Positions 43,784 to 54,026 are shown, counted from the first letter of the stretch. The stretch: 64,000 nt of DNA from an uncultured Flavobacteriaceae bacterium (GCA_947500445.1 CANMSB010000005.1:62001-126000), one strand, 5' to 3'. The notes: generated by a model from the sequence alone, not told the origin. A program made the numbers and translations.

Positions 43784-46123
43784 CTAGTATCGGTACACCG
43801 GGCCTTTGTGCGTTTGGTCATCTATGGTCAAAAAATAAAAGTAGTTGTCATTTTCAAAGTCGAACCCGGTAAGATCCAACTCCTTTGCAATTTTGCCAAT
43901 GTCGGAATCGCTATCGTGCAATGTTTTGAGGACGTTTCCAAAATTGTCGGTCAAAACTAGGGTAGAAGCCATTTTTTTGGGAAGCTCATAGGCGATAACG
44001 ATGGCGTCTTTTTTTGCATCCCTATAAATACTCAAGGGAATTTTTTTTCCATCGACACGTATTTCTGTTAAAACATCGGAGCTATAGACCACCAATTCGT
44101 CCCGATTGCCTTCGTTATAAATTTTCACATAAGCGGTTTCCGTATGTGCCTCATAAAAATATCCGGTTTTATTTTCATGCATCAGGGCGTGTAACGATTC
44201 GGTCGGCGGGATCAGGCTTCCAAAAGAGCGTAACCCTTTAACAGTGGGATAGGGGTAAGCCATTTTGATCATGATCCAACTGGTTTCCGGGGCCTCCCAC
44301 TCAAAACTAAGGTCGTAGAGGTCGGTGTCGGTAGTTCCATATGCCAAAGTATACCCGCCATCGCTTGGTAGGAAAAAGGATTCGTTGTCCAACACCTCTT
44401 TCTTCATCCATCTACGATGCGTTTCCAAATGTTCGATGTTCAGGGTCTGCAACTGCTGTCGGTGTTCATGAACGGGATCTTCAAGACCAAAACCGGTAGC
44501 GATGGTCAAGGTACCAAATTGGGACACTGGCGCTATTTGGATGCTTGGGTCGCCGGGTAGGGGCGTACTGTTTTTTGTGGCGAGATTTGAATTGGAAGGA
44601 AAAAGGTAGCATCCTTTGTGCTTGTTTTTCCCACCGCCATGGTGATGCCCTTCCTTTTTCGATGGCCGCGCTACCATTTCGGGCAAGGGCGATCGGGTAA
44701 GGCTCCTGTCCTTGTCATAAAGAACCGATTCCTTTGAAAGGTTTTTAAATCGTAACGGTTCGGCAACGTGGTCATAAACGATTTTTTCAAAATAGTTATG
44801 TTCGGAAACAGCACCTTCGATATGCATGCCCACGGCATAATTGACGATTTGGACGTTTGTGAGTTTAGGTTCCGAAATACCATTTTTTGAAACGATCTGC
44901 AATGCCGTTGATGCAGGTTGCTTGGTATCGTTCGATAGTACGCAATGTTGCACGTACGCCGCACCGGGAGATAACCCAATGGTATTGTTCTTAAAAACGT
45001 AGCGGTCCAAAACGAGGTTTTTGCTTTGGTTCCATAACCCGATAGCACAGTTTTCGATTATGTTTTGATGACTGCGCCAGATGCCGCTATGTTCAAAATT
45101 TCCGATTTGGACCCCCACGGTGATTGCGGTATCTTTTTTAGTAATTCCGGAAAGGGTATTTGTTGCGAAATGGAATTTTTCCGCGTCCTTTTTCCAAATA
45201 AAGTGTTCGTAGCCATCGGGCTTCAATATCCCGATTCCTTTTGTTCCGTTTGCTAGGTGTAAACCGTTCTCCGCAAAGGTCTGATAAGGATTGTTGATGC
45301 GTACCGCAAATATTCCCTGGGAATTGTTGTAAATAGTATTGCCGATAATTTTATTTTCCGATCCGATACCGGAAGGGGAGCAGACCAAAGCATGTGCCTT
45401 ACCGTAATGAAAGCTATTTTCCGCTACTCGAACGGTGGTTTTGTCAAGTAAAAGTGCCGTATGTTCGGAATTTGAGAAAACACTTTTTTCGATATACGAG
45501 GGTACTTCGGTATCACCATACCACGATAGTGCGGGTACGGTGTTTTCGATACCCGCTCCCTGAATATGCACTCCACTGATTTCAACCGCTCCGGCATCGG
45601 CGATCAACACGGTAAAACGATGTTTTTCAGTATCCGAACCTAGTGTTATGGAACGTTGCGAAGTACTTACAGTGTTTTTGGAATCTTGATCGGATTCGGA
45701 TTTGGCGCTTTTTTTCAAAGAGGTGCCGTACAATAGCAGACGTCCGCCATTGGTTGCCTTTAATTCGGAAGGCTTTTGGTCTATGGACGGGGTAAAACGT
45801 ATCGAAAAACGATGTTTGAACGGCGTTTCCTTGGTTCCCACTTGCAGTGTTCCGCCATCGATAGCAATATGGTTTGCGAATAGGGCAATGTCCTTACTAT
45901 CATCGACCTTTAGCGTGCCCCGCACTATCAATTTTCCGACGGCGGCATTTTTTGTCAGTATTCTTGTTTTCCCAAAAGGAACAATGACGGTGTCCTGCTG
46001 CTTGCCGTCCGCTTTGGAAAACAGCGTTTTGCCTTTATGTTGCCCGTGTACGGCAACCAAGCTGGTCGTTAGCCATAACAGTAGCACTAAAATAATATTA
46101 AAAGGCTTATAGCGCGCTATCAT
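43784..46123 (-). CDS. Divergent G8/beta-helix secreted protein, active-site motif lost
   Basis: 779 residues with a signal peptide (ending VAVHGQ at about 28), a reduced G8-like domain (about 40-125) and a beta-helix. Position by position it follows its two neighbours, but the CEMIP-type HxHLAGD motif is replaced (ALSWYGDTEVPSYIEKS in that region). A KKEGHHHGGGKNKHKG His/Lys-rich stretch is inserted. The T9SS tail is missing; the end is a hydrophobic NYFYFLTIDDQT segment. It is probably a non-catalytic paralog, possibly periplasmic and metal-binding. It is 12 bases downstream of the 46136-48844 gene. Confidence 0.75.
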   Translation of the reverse strand: MIARYKPFNIILVLLLWLTTSLVAVHGQHKGKTLFSKADGKQQDTVIVPFGKTRILTKNAAVGKLIVRGTLKVDDSKDIALFANHIAIDGGTLQVGTKETPFKHRFSIRFTPSIDQKPSELKATNGGRLLLYGTSLKKSAKSESDQDSKNTVSTSQRSITLGSDTEKHRFTVLIADAGAVEISGVHIQGAGIENTVPALSWYGDTEVPSYIEKSVFSNSEHTALLLDKTTVRVAENSFHYGKAHALVCSPSGIGSENKIIGNTIYNNSQGIFAVRINNPYQTFAENGLHLANGTKGIGILKPDGYEHFIWKKDAEKFHFATNTLSGITKKDTAITVGVQIGNFEHSGIWRSHQNIIENCAIGLWNQSKNLVLDRYVFKNNTIGLSPGAAYVQHCVLSNDTKQPASTALQIVSKNGISEPKLTNVQIVNYAVGMHIEGAVSEHNYFEKIVYDHVAEPLRFKNLSKESVLYDKDRSLTRSPLPEMVARPSKKEGHHHGGGKNKHKGCYLFPSNSNLATKNSTPLPGDPSIQIAPVSQFGTLTIATGFGLEDPVHEHRQQLQTLNIEHLETHRRWMKKEVLDNESFFLPSDGGYTLAYGTTDTDLYDLSFEWEAPETSWIMIKMAYPYPTVKGLRSFGSLIPPTESLHALMHENKTGYFYEAHTETAYVKIYNEGNRDELVVYSSDVLTEIRVDGKKIPLSIYRDAKKDAIVIAYELPKKMASTLVLTDNFGNVLKTLHDSDSDIGKIAKELDLTGFDFENDNYFYFLTIDDQTHKGPVYRY

Positions 46124-46135
46124 GAATTGGTCGCT

Positions 46136-48844
46136 TTAGGGTTTTACCACTTTTATGGGAAGCGAGGCGGTCGCAAACTTGATTTCAACGACATAGGTTC
46201 CCGAGGCCAAATGGTCCATTTGCAAGGGGATACTGTATTGCCCATCTTCCTGCGTTCCCGCGGAAAGTACGCGCAGTCTACGCCCTAAAATATCGAACAT
46301 GCTAATAACGACCGTTTGGTCTTGCAGGAGCACATATTCGAGGGCGGATTGGGCCGTTATCGGGTTGGGCGATACACGAACGCCGGTCACAAATTGCTGG
46401 ATATCCCCAGTGTCGATACCGTAGTTGTTTCCGGTTTTATCCCCTTCCGGGATAAGGTTTACCCATGCATAGCCCGTCTCGTCCGTAACCATTTTTAGGT
46501 ATACCGCTCCCTCCTTGGGGTCAAAAAAGTATGCAGTGCCGGTCTGTGCGTCCAATTCGGAAAGGCTCGTTACTTCTTTGATCGGTACGTCCTCTCGGTC
46601 CAAGACCGAAATTCCGGTGTAGGGGAAAGGGTGTTTGAAAACGGTCCATTCGCCCGGTTTGTCCAGAACGCTTCTAAGCTCTAGGGCGTTTCCTTTTTCG
46701 TCCATATCCCATTGTCCCAAAATGGTATACTGCTGCTGTCCAAAAAAGTTAAAGAAGCGTTGATGGGCCCATTGCTGTTTGGGAATGCGAAGTTTGTCAA
46801 AATCACGGATCAGTGATACCTCTTGTTCGAGGTCAAAGCCGATACTGTTCATTTTGAGTTGCATGGCTCCTTCCGCCTCCAAAATGTAAGCCTGCCATTC
46901 TTCATGGTAGGCAATGGCATCCTTTCGAAAGGAGGAATAGGGGTGGGCGATCAGCACGGGACGGTCATATCCAGTCAAGCTCCCATCCGCGTCCAGTAAA
47001 AAGGAGGAGTTTTCATTGTCGCCCGAGGATCCTTTGGTACTCATCCATACCGGCAAGGTTTCCCCTTTTACCTGAATGCCCTTTAAAAAATTTTTACCGC
47101 GATGGCCACCGTGGCCGACGACTGCTGCGGCAACTTTTCCTTCCTCCACATCCTTGTTGATGTCGATAAAGGTTACGTTCGTCAATTTGGGCTGTTTGCG
47201 TCCGCCTTGCGAAATGGAATAGTAGCCCGCCCTACGGTCGCCATGCCGTAAGTGCCTGTTTTTTCCGCCGATGCTATTTGCCGATTTTCCCACTACAACG
47301 GTATTTTGTACGTGGGATTCCGATGACAGCAGTCCAATGGCGTTGTCGGCGATCATAAAATTGTCCAGGGTTATGTTCGTTATCTCCGTCCATACTCCGC
47401 TCATGGCGTTTTTGTAACTGGTGAAATTGCTAAAATTCCACATCAGGTCGCCATTTTGGAATTTGGTCATGAAAAACCCATGACCGTGCCCCACTTGACC
47501 GTATAGCGCGTGGTTCGATACCCCTTCATTCCCAAGGTTTCCGGGAACCGAACAGGAATGGGCGAGGTTGCCGTCGAACACCACTTCTCTTGGTAGCAGA
47601 TCGATTTCCCTAAACTCACGGTCGCGACCTCTATGGTCAAAAAAGAATCCTGTTCCCCTTTCGGAGCCGGCTACGTGGTTGTCGATAAGATTGTTGTGCA
47701 CGTTCCGCATCCAAAATCCGGCAACGCGCTGTTCCCCCTGATCACTGCCGCCGCCGCCATCCCGGGGAAATGCAAAAAATCCCTTTTCGGGCTTACGGAC
47801 CAACATGGCAAGGTTATGCCGAAAGGTGTTGTTGATTTCGGGCCCGTCCTCGGCAGGAACAAAAACATGGTTCCGTACGTCAAATGCGACCACGTCTTCC
47901 ACCAGTACGTTATCGGTCCGGTGCAGTACAACTCCCCGCTGTAGGCTATGATGAATACTTGAGTTTTTAATATAGTCGCCTTCACGGTCACCTGCTAAAT
48001 GCCAATGGAGGTTGTAACGGGCTTCAATACCTGGCTGTCCCATGCGTCTAAACTCAACACCTTCGATATGAATCGGACCTGAATCGTTCAAGATCATCGT
48101 GTGGCCGCCGTACCGATCTGCTTCTGACTGCGAATCGCCCTGTATGACGATGTTCCGGGTAAGCATGCCCACTTCGGCACGTTCGTCCAAAGGTTTGTCC
48201 TCGTACCATTGTATTTCGCCAAAATGCGGATAGCTTAGGGCAGGGGTAAAGGTGATGGTTTTTCCATCAACGGCCGAAATAGTAAGCTCCTCCGCTTCGT
48301 AGGGTTCGTATCCGCTGGGTGCTAGTGCAATTTTATCTCCAGGGACCCATCCGATCGGGGTTTTGTCCAGGGTCAAACGGGTATCTCCCGGCGACAACGA
48401 ACCTTCCAATTGTCCCCAGCTAAGTTTGGTCGCACTAGTGCCGTGCAACTGCAGGGATCCACCGGAAAGGGTAGTCAAAAACTTTCCTCCAAAAACGATT
48501 TCATCGCTTTTCGGACCGTTCAGGGTAATGGTTGCCCGATGCTGGAACGGGCTGTCCGCCGTTCCAATTTGAAGCAGTCCTTTTACCGTTATCGTCTCCG
48601 CGGTAAGGGAGATATCCTTGTCCTGAAAAATGAGGTCGCCTTCAATGGTCAGGTTACCAAGTTCGGGAGAGGAGACATCCAAGTATAGTGTTTTGTTGCC
48701 CGGTATGGTTACATTTTCACCTGCAATGGGGACCTTGCCGGATGGCCAGTTTGTGGCATTTGACCATAGATCTTGTGATAACAATTTTGGTCCGGTGCCC
48801 AGGAACACCAACAAGATCACGACCAAGGAAAACGATTTTCTCAT
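46136..48844 (-). CDS. Secreted G8-domain CEMIP/TMEM2-like protein (B), T9SS type A tail
   Basis: 902 residues: signal peptide (about 1-24), G8 domain (about 25-150), long right-handed beta-helix (about 155-720) and a type A sorting domain (about 815-902; VRVSPNPITAQSALEY...ASGTYVVEI). The beta-helix shares the vertebrate CEMIP/TMEM2 hyaluronidase pattern: HWHLAGD (280-286; HFHLAGD in CEMIP), then SIHHSLQRGVVLHRTDNV, AEDGPEINNTF, NNLIDNHVAGSERGTGFFF and SYKNAMSGVW. An extracellular polysaccharide-cleaving role on hyaluronan-like glycans is inferred, not proven. A close paralog is 11 bases upstream. Confidence 0.88.
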   Translation of the reverse strand: MRKSFSLVVILLVFLGTGPKLLSQDLWSNATNWPSGKVPIAGENVTIPGNKTLYLDVSSPELGNLTIEGDLIFQDKDISLTAETITVKGLLQIGTADSPFQHRATITLNGPKSDEIVFGGKFLTTLSGGSLQLHGTSATKLSWGQLEGSLSPGDTRLTLDKTPIGWVPGDKIALAPSGYEPYEAEELTISAVDGKTITFTPALSYPHFGEIQWYEDKPLDERAEVGMLTRNIVIQGDSQSEADRYGGHTMILNDSGPIHIEGVEFRRMGQPGIEARYNLHWHLAGDREGDYIKNSSIHHSLQRGVVLHRTDNVLVEDVVAFDVRNHVFVPAEDGPEINNTFRHNLAMLVRKPEKGFFAFPRDGGGGSDQGEQRVAGFWMRNVHNNLIDNHVAGSERGTGFFFDHRGRDREFREIDLLPREVVFDGNLAHSCSVPGNLGNEGVSNHALYGQVGHGHGFFMTKFQNGDLMWNFSNFTSYKNAMSGVWTEITNITLDNFMIADNAIGLLSSESHVQNTVVVGKSANSIGGKNRHLRHGDRRAGYYSISQGGRKQPKLTNVTFIDINKDVEEGKVAAAVVGHGGHRGKNFLKGIQVKGETLPVWMSTKGSSGDNENSSFLLDADGSLTGYDRPVLIAHPYSSFRKDAIAYHEEWQAYILEAEGAMQLKMNSIGFDLEQEVSLIRDFDKLRIPKQQWAHQRFFNFFGQQQYTILGQWDMDEKGNALELRSVLDKPGEWTVFKHPFPYTGISVLDREDVPIKEVTSLSELDAQTGTAYFFDPKEGAVYLKMVTDETGYAWVNLIPEGDKTGNNYGIDTGDIQQFVTGVRVSPNPITAQSALEYVLLQDQTVVISMFDILGRRLRVLSAGTQEDGQYSIPLQMDHLASGTYVVEIKFATASLPIKVVKP

Positions 48845-48855
48845 ATCTCGGAAGG

Positions 48856-51558
48856 TTATTGTTTCACTACTTTGATCGCCACTTCTTGGTCCGCCAATTG
48901 AAAACGGACAACATATACGCCACTTTGCAGGTCTTCTCCTTCCAAGGGAATTTGATAGTCCCCTATTTTTTGGGTCGTCGCCTCAAAAGTCTTCATTCTT
49001 CTACCGGTAATGTCGAACAGTTGAATTCCGATAAACTGTTCTTTAAGCAGTGTATATTCCAGGTAGGATCGTTCTGTAATCGGATTTGGCGTAACCCCAA
49101 CATTGACAATGTCGTTGAACTCCGCTGCGGCTATCGTTCCATCACCTACCGAAATGCCCTCTCCTGCCAACAAACGGGCAAAAGCATCTCCCTGATCATC
49201 GGTAACCAGTTTTACCACCACAGTAGCGTTGGCCTTATCGAAATAGTAAGCGGTACGGTTTTGGCCGCTCAGGTCGGCCTCGCTGTTCACTGCGGGTATT
49301 TCGGTGTCATCCGCGTTGCGTACTGTTACCGCTGCATGTGGATACGGATAGCGTACTATGGTCCAATCCCCGGCACGTTTTAAAACGCTTTTTGCCTTGA
49401 TCACCTGTCCATCTTTATCCACCGCCCATTCGCCGCGAAAGGTTTGGGTTGACTTTGAACGTATACCGAAGTGGAAGGTTTTTCCAGACCTAAGGGCACT
49501 AATAAATTTTCCGTCGTTTCCGACAAGGCTGATGTCCAGGGAATACGGAATATCGTTGAACTGTAGTTGCATAATTTCACCGGCATCCATAACATACGCC
49601 CTCCAATCTTCATGATAGATGGCATCGTCGTGGATCAGACTTGAAGCCTCATGTACGATGATCATCGGTTTTTGGTATCCCGTTAAACTGCCATCCCGAT
49701 CCAGTAAGAACGAGCCGCTTGGCCGGTCTTGGTTGATGCCTTTGGTACGCATGTAGATCGGTTGCGAATTGATGAGTTTTATACCTTCAAAGTAATTTTC
49801 GCCATAGTGTCCCGATTGGCCTACCACAGCGGCGGCCACATCACCGTCGGCAATTTCGGAATTGATGTTTACAAAGGTTACATTCGTGAATTTTGGTTGT
49901 TTGGGACCGCCTTGGGCAATGGAATAGTATCCGGCCCTTTTATGTCCGTCGCGTAACACCCTGTTGGGTCCCCCGATGGTGTTTTCCGATCGTCCGATGA
50001 TCAGGCTATTCTGTACGTAGGATCGGGACGACATTAAAGCGGAGGTGTTATCCGCAAGGATGGCATTGTCAAAAGTAACGTTGAGCATTTCGCTCCAAAC
50101 CCCGCTCATGGCATTTTTATAAGCTGTAAAGTCGCCAAAGCGCCACATAAGGTCCCCGTTTTTAAATCCGTCCAGGAACACGCCGTGCCCGTGTCCTACC
50201 TGCCCGTAGGTGGCCACGTTGGTAACCGCATTGTTGTTTGCCCCCGGTACGGAACAGGAATGGGCCACATTGTCCTTAAAGACGATCGTTCTGGGTAGCA
50301 CATCGAACTCCTTATAGATACGATCTTTGGCGAAGCCGTCAAAAAAGAAGCCTACGCCCCGTTCGGATCCCGCGGAATGGTTTCCGATCAGGTTGCTGTG
50401 CGGATTGCGCGACCAAAATCCCGCTACACGATGTTCGCCCTGCCGGCTCAATTTGGTTTCTTTTCCTTCCGCCGGAAAGGCAAAAAAGCCATCCTCGGGG
50501 CGTAGCATCAGCATGGCCAAATTGTCCTTAAAGGTATTGTTGACTTCGTTTCCGTCCTCGGCGGGGATGAACGCATGGTTCCTGATGTGGTAAGCCACTA
50601 CATTTTCGACCCATACGTTATCGGTACGATGGAGTACCACGCCCCGTTGCAGCGCGTGGTGGATACTCGAGTTCCGAATGTAGTCGCCTTCGCGGTCACC
50701 GGCAATATGCCAGTGAAAACTGTAACGCCCTTCCTGTCCGGGTTGCCCCATACGGGTCAATTCTACACCTTCCACATGTATCGGTCCCGAATCGCTTAAG
50801 ATCATCGTATGGCCGCCAAAGCGTATTTCCTCGGAGTCCTGGGCACCCTGAATCTTAATGTTTCGCGTCAGTAGGCCCACCTCGGCCCTTTCGTCCAAAA
50901 CTTTACCATCATAGGTCTGTAGTTCGCCAAAATGGTCGTAGCGCAAGGCCGGTGTAAAACGGATGTCGGTCCCGTTCACTTCGGTTATGGTAAGTTCTTC
51001 GGCCTCAAACGGGTCATAACCGCTAGGTGCGATTACAATTTTATCGCCAGCGGCCCATCCGGTCGCATTTTGGTCCAACCGTATGGAGGTAGCCCCGGCA
51101 CGTACGGTTCCTTCCAATTGCCCCCAGCTAAGTTTTTCCGCGCTGGATCCGTGCAATTGTAGCGATCCACCCGCTATGGTACTTAAAAAACGTCCACCGT
51201 ATAGGGGATCGTCCGTTTTAGGACCGTTCAAGGTTATGGTAGCATCGCTTTGAAAAGGAGTCGCCTCCGTACCGATCTGTAACGTTCCCTTTACAAGAAT
51301 GGATTTTGCGGTAAGCTGTAAGTCTTTATCCTGGAATAGCAGATCTCCTTCTATTAGCATATTGCCCAACTCCGGGGGGGAGACGTCCAAACGGATCGTT
51401 TTGTCTTTTGGGATTTCTACATTTTCATTGGCCTTCGGCAAGGTTCCGTTGGGCCAGGTATCGGGGTCGGACCAATTTTCCTGTGCAGATAGGGAACAGG
51501 AAAATAGTATTGCGATACCAAAAAAGAATACACTGCTGGTGAGGGTTTCTAATTTCAT
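48856..51558 (-). CDS. Secreted G8-domain CEMIP/TMEM2-like protein (A), T9SS type A tail
   Basis: 900 residues, first gene of the minus-strand unit. The architecture is the same as in the next gene: signal peptide (about 1-26), G8 (about 27-152), beta-helix with HWHIAGDREGDYIRN, SIHHALQRGVVLHRTDNVWV, AEDGNEVNNTF and SNLIGNHSAGSERGVGFFF, and a type A sorting tail (about 815-900; VGVTPNPITERSYLEY...QSGVYVVRF). By eye the two are more alike than either is to the third gene. The same CEMIP-like role is inferred. It is divergent from the acylase gene across 266 bases. Confidence 0.88.
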   Translation of the reverse strand: MKLETLTSSVFFFGIAILFSCSLSAQENWSDPDTWPNGTLPKANENVEIPKDKTIRLDVSPPELGNMLIEGDLLFQDKDLQLTAKSILVKGTLQIGTEATPFQSDATITLNGPKTDDPLYGGRFLSTIAGGSLQLHGSSAEKLSWGQLEGTVRAGATSIRLDQNATGWAAGDKIVIAPSGYDPFEAEELTITEVNGTDIRFTPALRYDHFGELQTYDGKVLDERAEVGLLTRNIKIQGAQDSEEIRFGGHTMILSDSGPIHVEGVELTRMGQPGQEGRYSFHWHIAGDREGDYIRNSSIHHALQRGVVLHRTDNVWVENVVAYHIRNHAFIPAEDGNEVNNTFKDNLAMLMLRPEDGFFAFPAEGKETKLSRQGEHRVAGFWSRNPHSNLIGNHSAGSERGVGFFFDGFAKDRIYKEFDVLPRTIVFKDNVAHSCSVPGANNNAVTNVATYGQVGHGHGVFLDGFKNGDLMWRFGDFTAYKNAMSGVWSEMLNVTFDNAILADNTSALMSSRSYVQNSLIIGRSENTIGGPNRVLRDGHKRAGYYSIAQGGPKQPKFTNVTFVNINSEIADGDVAAAVVGQSGHYGENYFEGIKLINSQPIYMRTKGINQDRPSGSFLLDRDGSLTGYQKPMIIVHEASSLIHDDAIYHEDWRAYVMDAGEIMQLQFNDIPYSLDISLVGNDGKFISALRSGKTFHFGIRSKSTQTFRGEWAVDKDGQVIKAKSVLKRAGDWTIVRYPYPHAAVTVRNADDTEIPAVNSEADLSGQNRTAYYFDKANATVVVKLVTDDQGDAFARLLAGEGISVGDGTIAAAEFNDIVNVGVTPNPITERSYLEYTLLKEQFIGIQLFDITGRRMKTFEATTQKIGDYQIPLEGEDLQSGVYVVRFQLADQEVAIKVVKQ

Positions 51559-51812
51559 CTATAAAAGGTTAAGTATGGGATATTTGGGGAATATCCATTG
51601 CCTAATAAAAGTATCATTTTAACGGATGTACGGTTAAAATAATATAGGGGTAACAATCAAATGGGCGGCTACCCCACTTTTTTTCGATGAAATACACTGA
51701 GGATTTTCAAATCCACATAAAACGGTAGGCCATATAGGCCGTAAAGGTGATGCGTGATGTTCTGGAATTCGAACTATCTTTATGCAGTTGACGGTAGGGA
51801 CGGACCATTTTA

Positions 51813-51820
51813 TAAATTTG
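51813..51820 (+). promoter_or_regulatory. -7 box close to the acylase start
   Basis: TAAATTTG fits TAnnTTTG, with a TTG 22 bases upstream (51788-51790). It ends 4 bases before ATG 51825, so transcription would start at or near the start codon and give a leaderless mRNA. Confidence 0.4.
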
Positions 51821-51824
51821 AGCA

Positions 51825-54026
51825 ATGGATAAAAAAAAGAAGGACAGTAACAGGATCGTTTGGTTTTTGATATGTTTTATCGTCAGTGTCGGGGTACGGG
51901 CGCAAACTACGGCACTTTATGCCAAGTGGGAAAAACAGGCCGAAAACGTAACGATTATCAGGGACGATTTTGGCGTGCCGCATGTGTATGGCAAAACGGA
52001 TGCCGATGCCGTATTTGGGCTATTGTATGCCCAATGTGAAGACGACTTTAACCGCGTGGAGCAGAATTACATTTGGGCCACGGGCCGTTTGGCAGAGGTG
52101 GAAGGGGAACGGGCCCTTTACAGCGACCTTCGCGCCAAACTGTTCATGACGGAGGAGGAAGCGAGGAAGTTGTATGCGGAAAGTCCAGGATGGCTCAAAA
52201 AATTATGCGATGCCTTTGCGGATGGCATCAACTATTACCTGTATACGCACCCGGAGGTAACGCCCAAGTTGCTTACCCGTTTTGAGCCATGGATGCCCAT
52301 GTACTTTAGCGAGGGTTCCATCGGGGGCGATATCGAACGGATCAGCACCAAAAAAATACGGGCGTTTTATGAAAATGGAATCGAAATTCCAAAGGCGCTG
52401 AAGAAACGGGAAGCACGGAAATATGAGATGGAAGAGCCGCAAGGGTCCAACGGAATCGCCATTTCCGGTAAACTGACCGAATCGGGCAATACCCTATTGC
52501 TCATTAACCCACATACCTCGTTCTACTTTCGCGGAGAGGTGCATGTGGTCAGCGAAGAGGGATTGAACGCCTATGGGGCGGTTACCTGGGGACAATTTTT
52601 TGTGTACCAGGGATTCAATGAAAAAACAGGATGGATGCACACCTCTACTTACACGGACGTTATGGACGAGTTTAAGGAGACGGTGTTGAACAGCGATGGG
52701 AAGTTGTTATACCGGTACGGGGAAACGTTACGCCCGGTAAAGACTTCAAAAATTATATTGAGCTATAAGGAAGATAAAGAAATGAAATCCAAAACGGTAA
52801 GAGCCTTTCATACCCATCATGGACCTATAACCCATTTGGAGGATGGGCAATGGACGGCCTCCGCTATGATGTGGGATCCGGTAAAGGCATTGGAGCAATC
52901 TTTTATTAGGACCAAGCAGAAAGGGTACAAAGGATTTAGGGAGATGATGGACATTCGAACAAATTCCAGCAACAACACCGTTTATGCCGATGCCGAAGGG
53001 AACATTGCCTATTTCCACGGGAATTTTATACCGAAGCGCGATATTGCCTTCGACTATTCCAAACCGGTGGATGGTAGCGACCCCAAAACCGATTGGCAAG
53101 GGCTCCATCCGGTAAGCGAACATATAACGCTTCTCAACCCTAAAAACGGTTGGTTGCAAAATTGTAATTCCACGCCCTTTACCGCGGCCTTGGAGTATAG
53201 TCCCAAAAAAGGGGACTACCCTTATTACATGTCCCGGGACCAAGAAAACTTCCGGGGCGTGCATGCTATCGGGTTGTTGACCGATAGGTCCGGCTATACC
53301 GTTGATAGTCTAATTCAATTGGCCCATGACCCTTATTTGCCGGCATTTAAGGTATTGGTTCCCGGTCTGTTGGAAGCCTATTACGAGTATGATGACCGCA
53401 ACCCGAAACTCCTGGAACCTTCCGAGATATTGGCCAAGTGGGACTATAATACCGGGAAGGAGTCCATCGCCATGACCCTTGCCCATTTTTATGGTACCGC
53501 TTTGTTGGAACGGGGCGAACGCCCTGCCGGGCTGAGCGGTATGGAACTGATTTCCTATTTCGGTACCGATTCGCCCAAGGGTGAACGCAGGCGTATTTTT
53601 GAAGAGGTCGTCGATCGGTTGACCGATGATTTTGGTTCTTGGCGTGTCGCGTGGGGAGCGGTCAATCGGTACCAACGATTGAACGGGGCACTTCGGCAAC
53701 CCTTTAACGATGACAAGCCTTCGGTTCCCATCGGTTTCGCCTCCGGTAGATGGGGCGCCTTGGCGGCCTATGGTGCCCGGTATACGAACAATACCAAAAA
53801 GTTGTATGGTACCAGGGGCAACAGTTTTGCGGCGGTAGTGGAATTTGGTGAACGGGTAAAAGCCAAAAGCATTCTGGCCGGTGGACAGAGCGGAGATCCG
53901 GAATCCCCATATTTTGACGACCAAACGAAACGGTATGCCGATATGGAATGGAAAGAAGTTCCCTTTTATAAGGAAGATGTTCTGCAACGGGCAGTGGAAA
54001 CCTATCGGCCTGGAAAACATCAATAA
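51825..54026 (+). CDS. Penicillin-acylase-family N-terminal-nucleophile hydrolase
   Basis: 733 residues: signal peptide (about 1-27, ending GVRAQ), alpha chain (28-207), then autocatalytic cleavage expected before Ser208 in PQGSNGIAISG, and beta chain (208-733). Conserved RDDFGVPHVYG near the alpha start and WAVS-like AISG after the nucleophile support the family. Members cleave amide bonds of penicillins, acyl-homoserine lactones or cephalosporin precursors. Substrate unknown; it stands divergent from the G8 group, so removal of N-acetyl or N-acyl groups from glycans is conceivable. Confidence 0.88.
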   Translation: MDKKKKDSNRIVWFLICFIVSVGVRAQTTALYAKWEKQAENVTIIRDDFGVPHVYGKTDADAVFGLLYAQCEDDFNRVEQNYIWATGRLAEVEGERALYSDLRAKLFMTEEEARKLYAESPGWLKKLCDAFADGINYYLYTHPEVTPKLLTRFEPWMPMYFSEGSIGGDIERISTKKIRAFYENGIEIPKALKKREARKYEMEEPQGSNGIAISGKLTESGNTLLLINPHTSFYFRGEVHVVSEEGLNAYGAVTWGQFFVYQGFNEKTGWMHTSTYTDVMDEFKETVLNSDGKLLYRYGETLRPVKTSKIILSYKEDKEMKSKTVRAFHTHHGPITHLEDGQWTASAMMWDPVKALEQSFIRTKQKGYKGFREMMDIRTNSSNNTVYADAEGNIAYFHGNFIPKRDIAFDYSKPVDGSDPKTDWQGLHPVSEHITLLNPKNGWLQNCNSTPFTAALEYSPKKGDYPYYMSRDQENFRGVHAIGLLTDRSGYTVDSLIQLAHDPYLPAFKVLVPGLLEAYYEYDDRNPKLLEPSEILAKWDYNTGKESIAMTLAHFYGTALLERGERPAGLSGMELISYFGTDSPKGERRRIFEEVVDRLTDDFGSWRVAWGAVNRYQRLNGALRQPFNDDKPSVPIGFASGRWGALAAYGARYTNNTKKLYGTRGNSFAAVVEFGERVKAKSILAGGQSGDPESPYFDDQTKRYADMEWKEVPFYKEDVLQRAVETYRPGKHQ

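Noticed and set aside
48688-49383. Plus-strand open frame of 231 codons across the junction of two G8 genes
   Set aside because: Antisense to two clear secreted proteins; the composition is that of a shadow frame with scattered Cys/Tyr/Phe and no recognisable domain.
53310-54023. Minus-strand open frame of 237 codons opposite the acylase
   Set aside because: It lies antisense to the beta chain of the acylase and has no start context or known motif.
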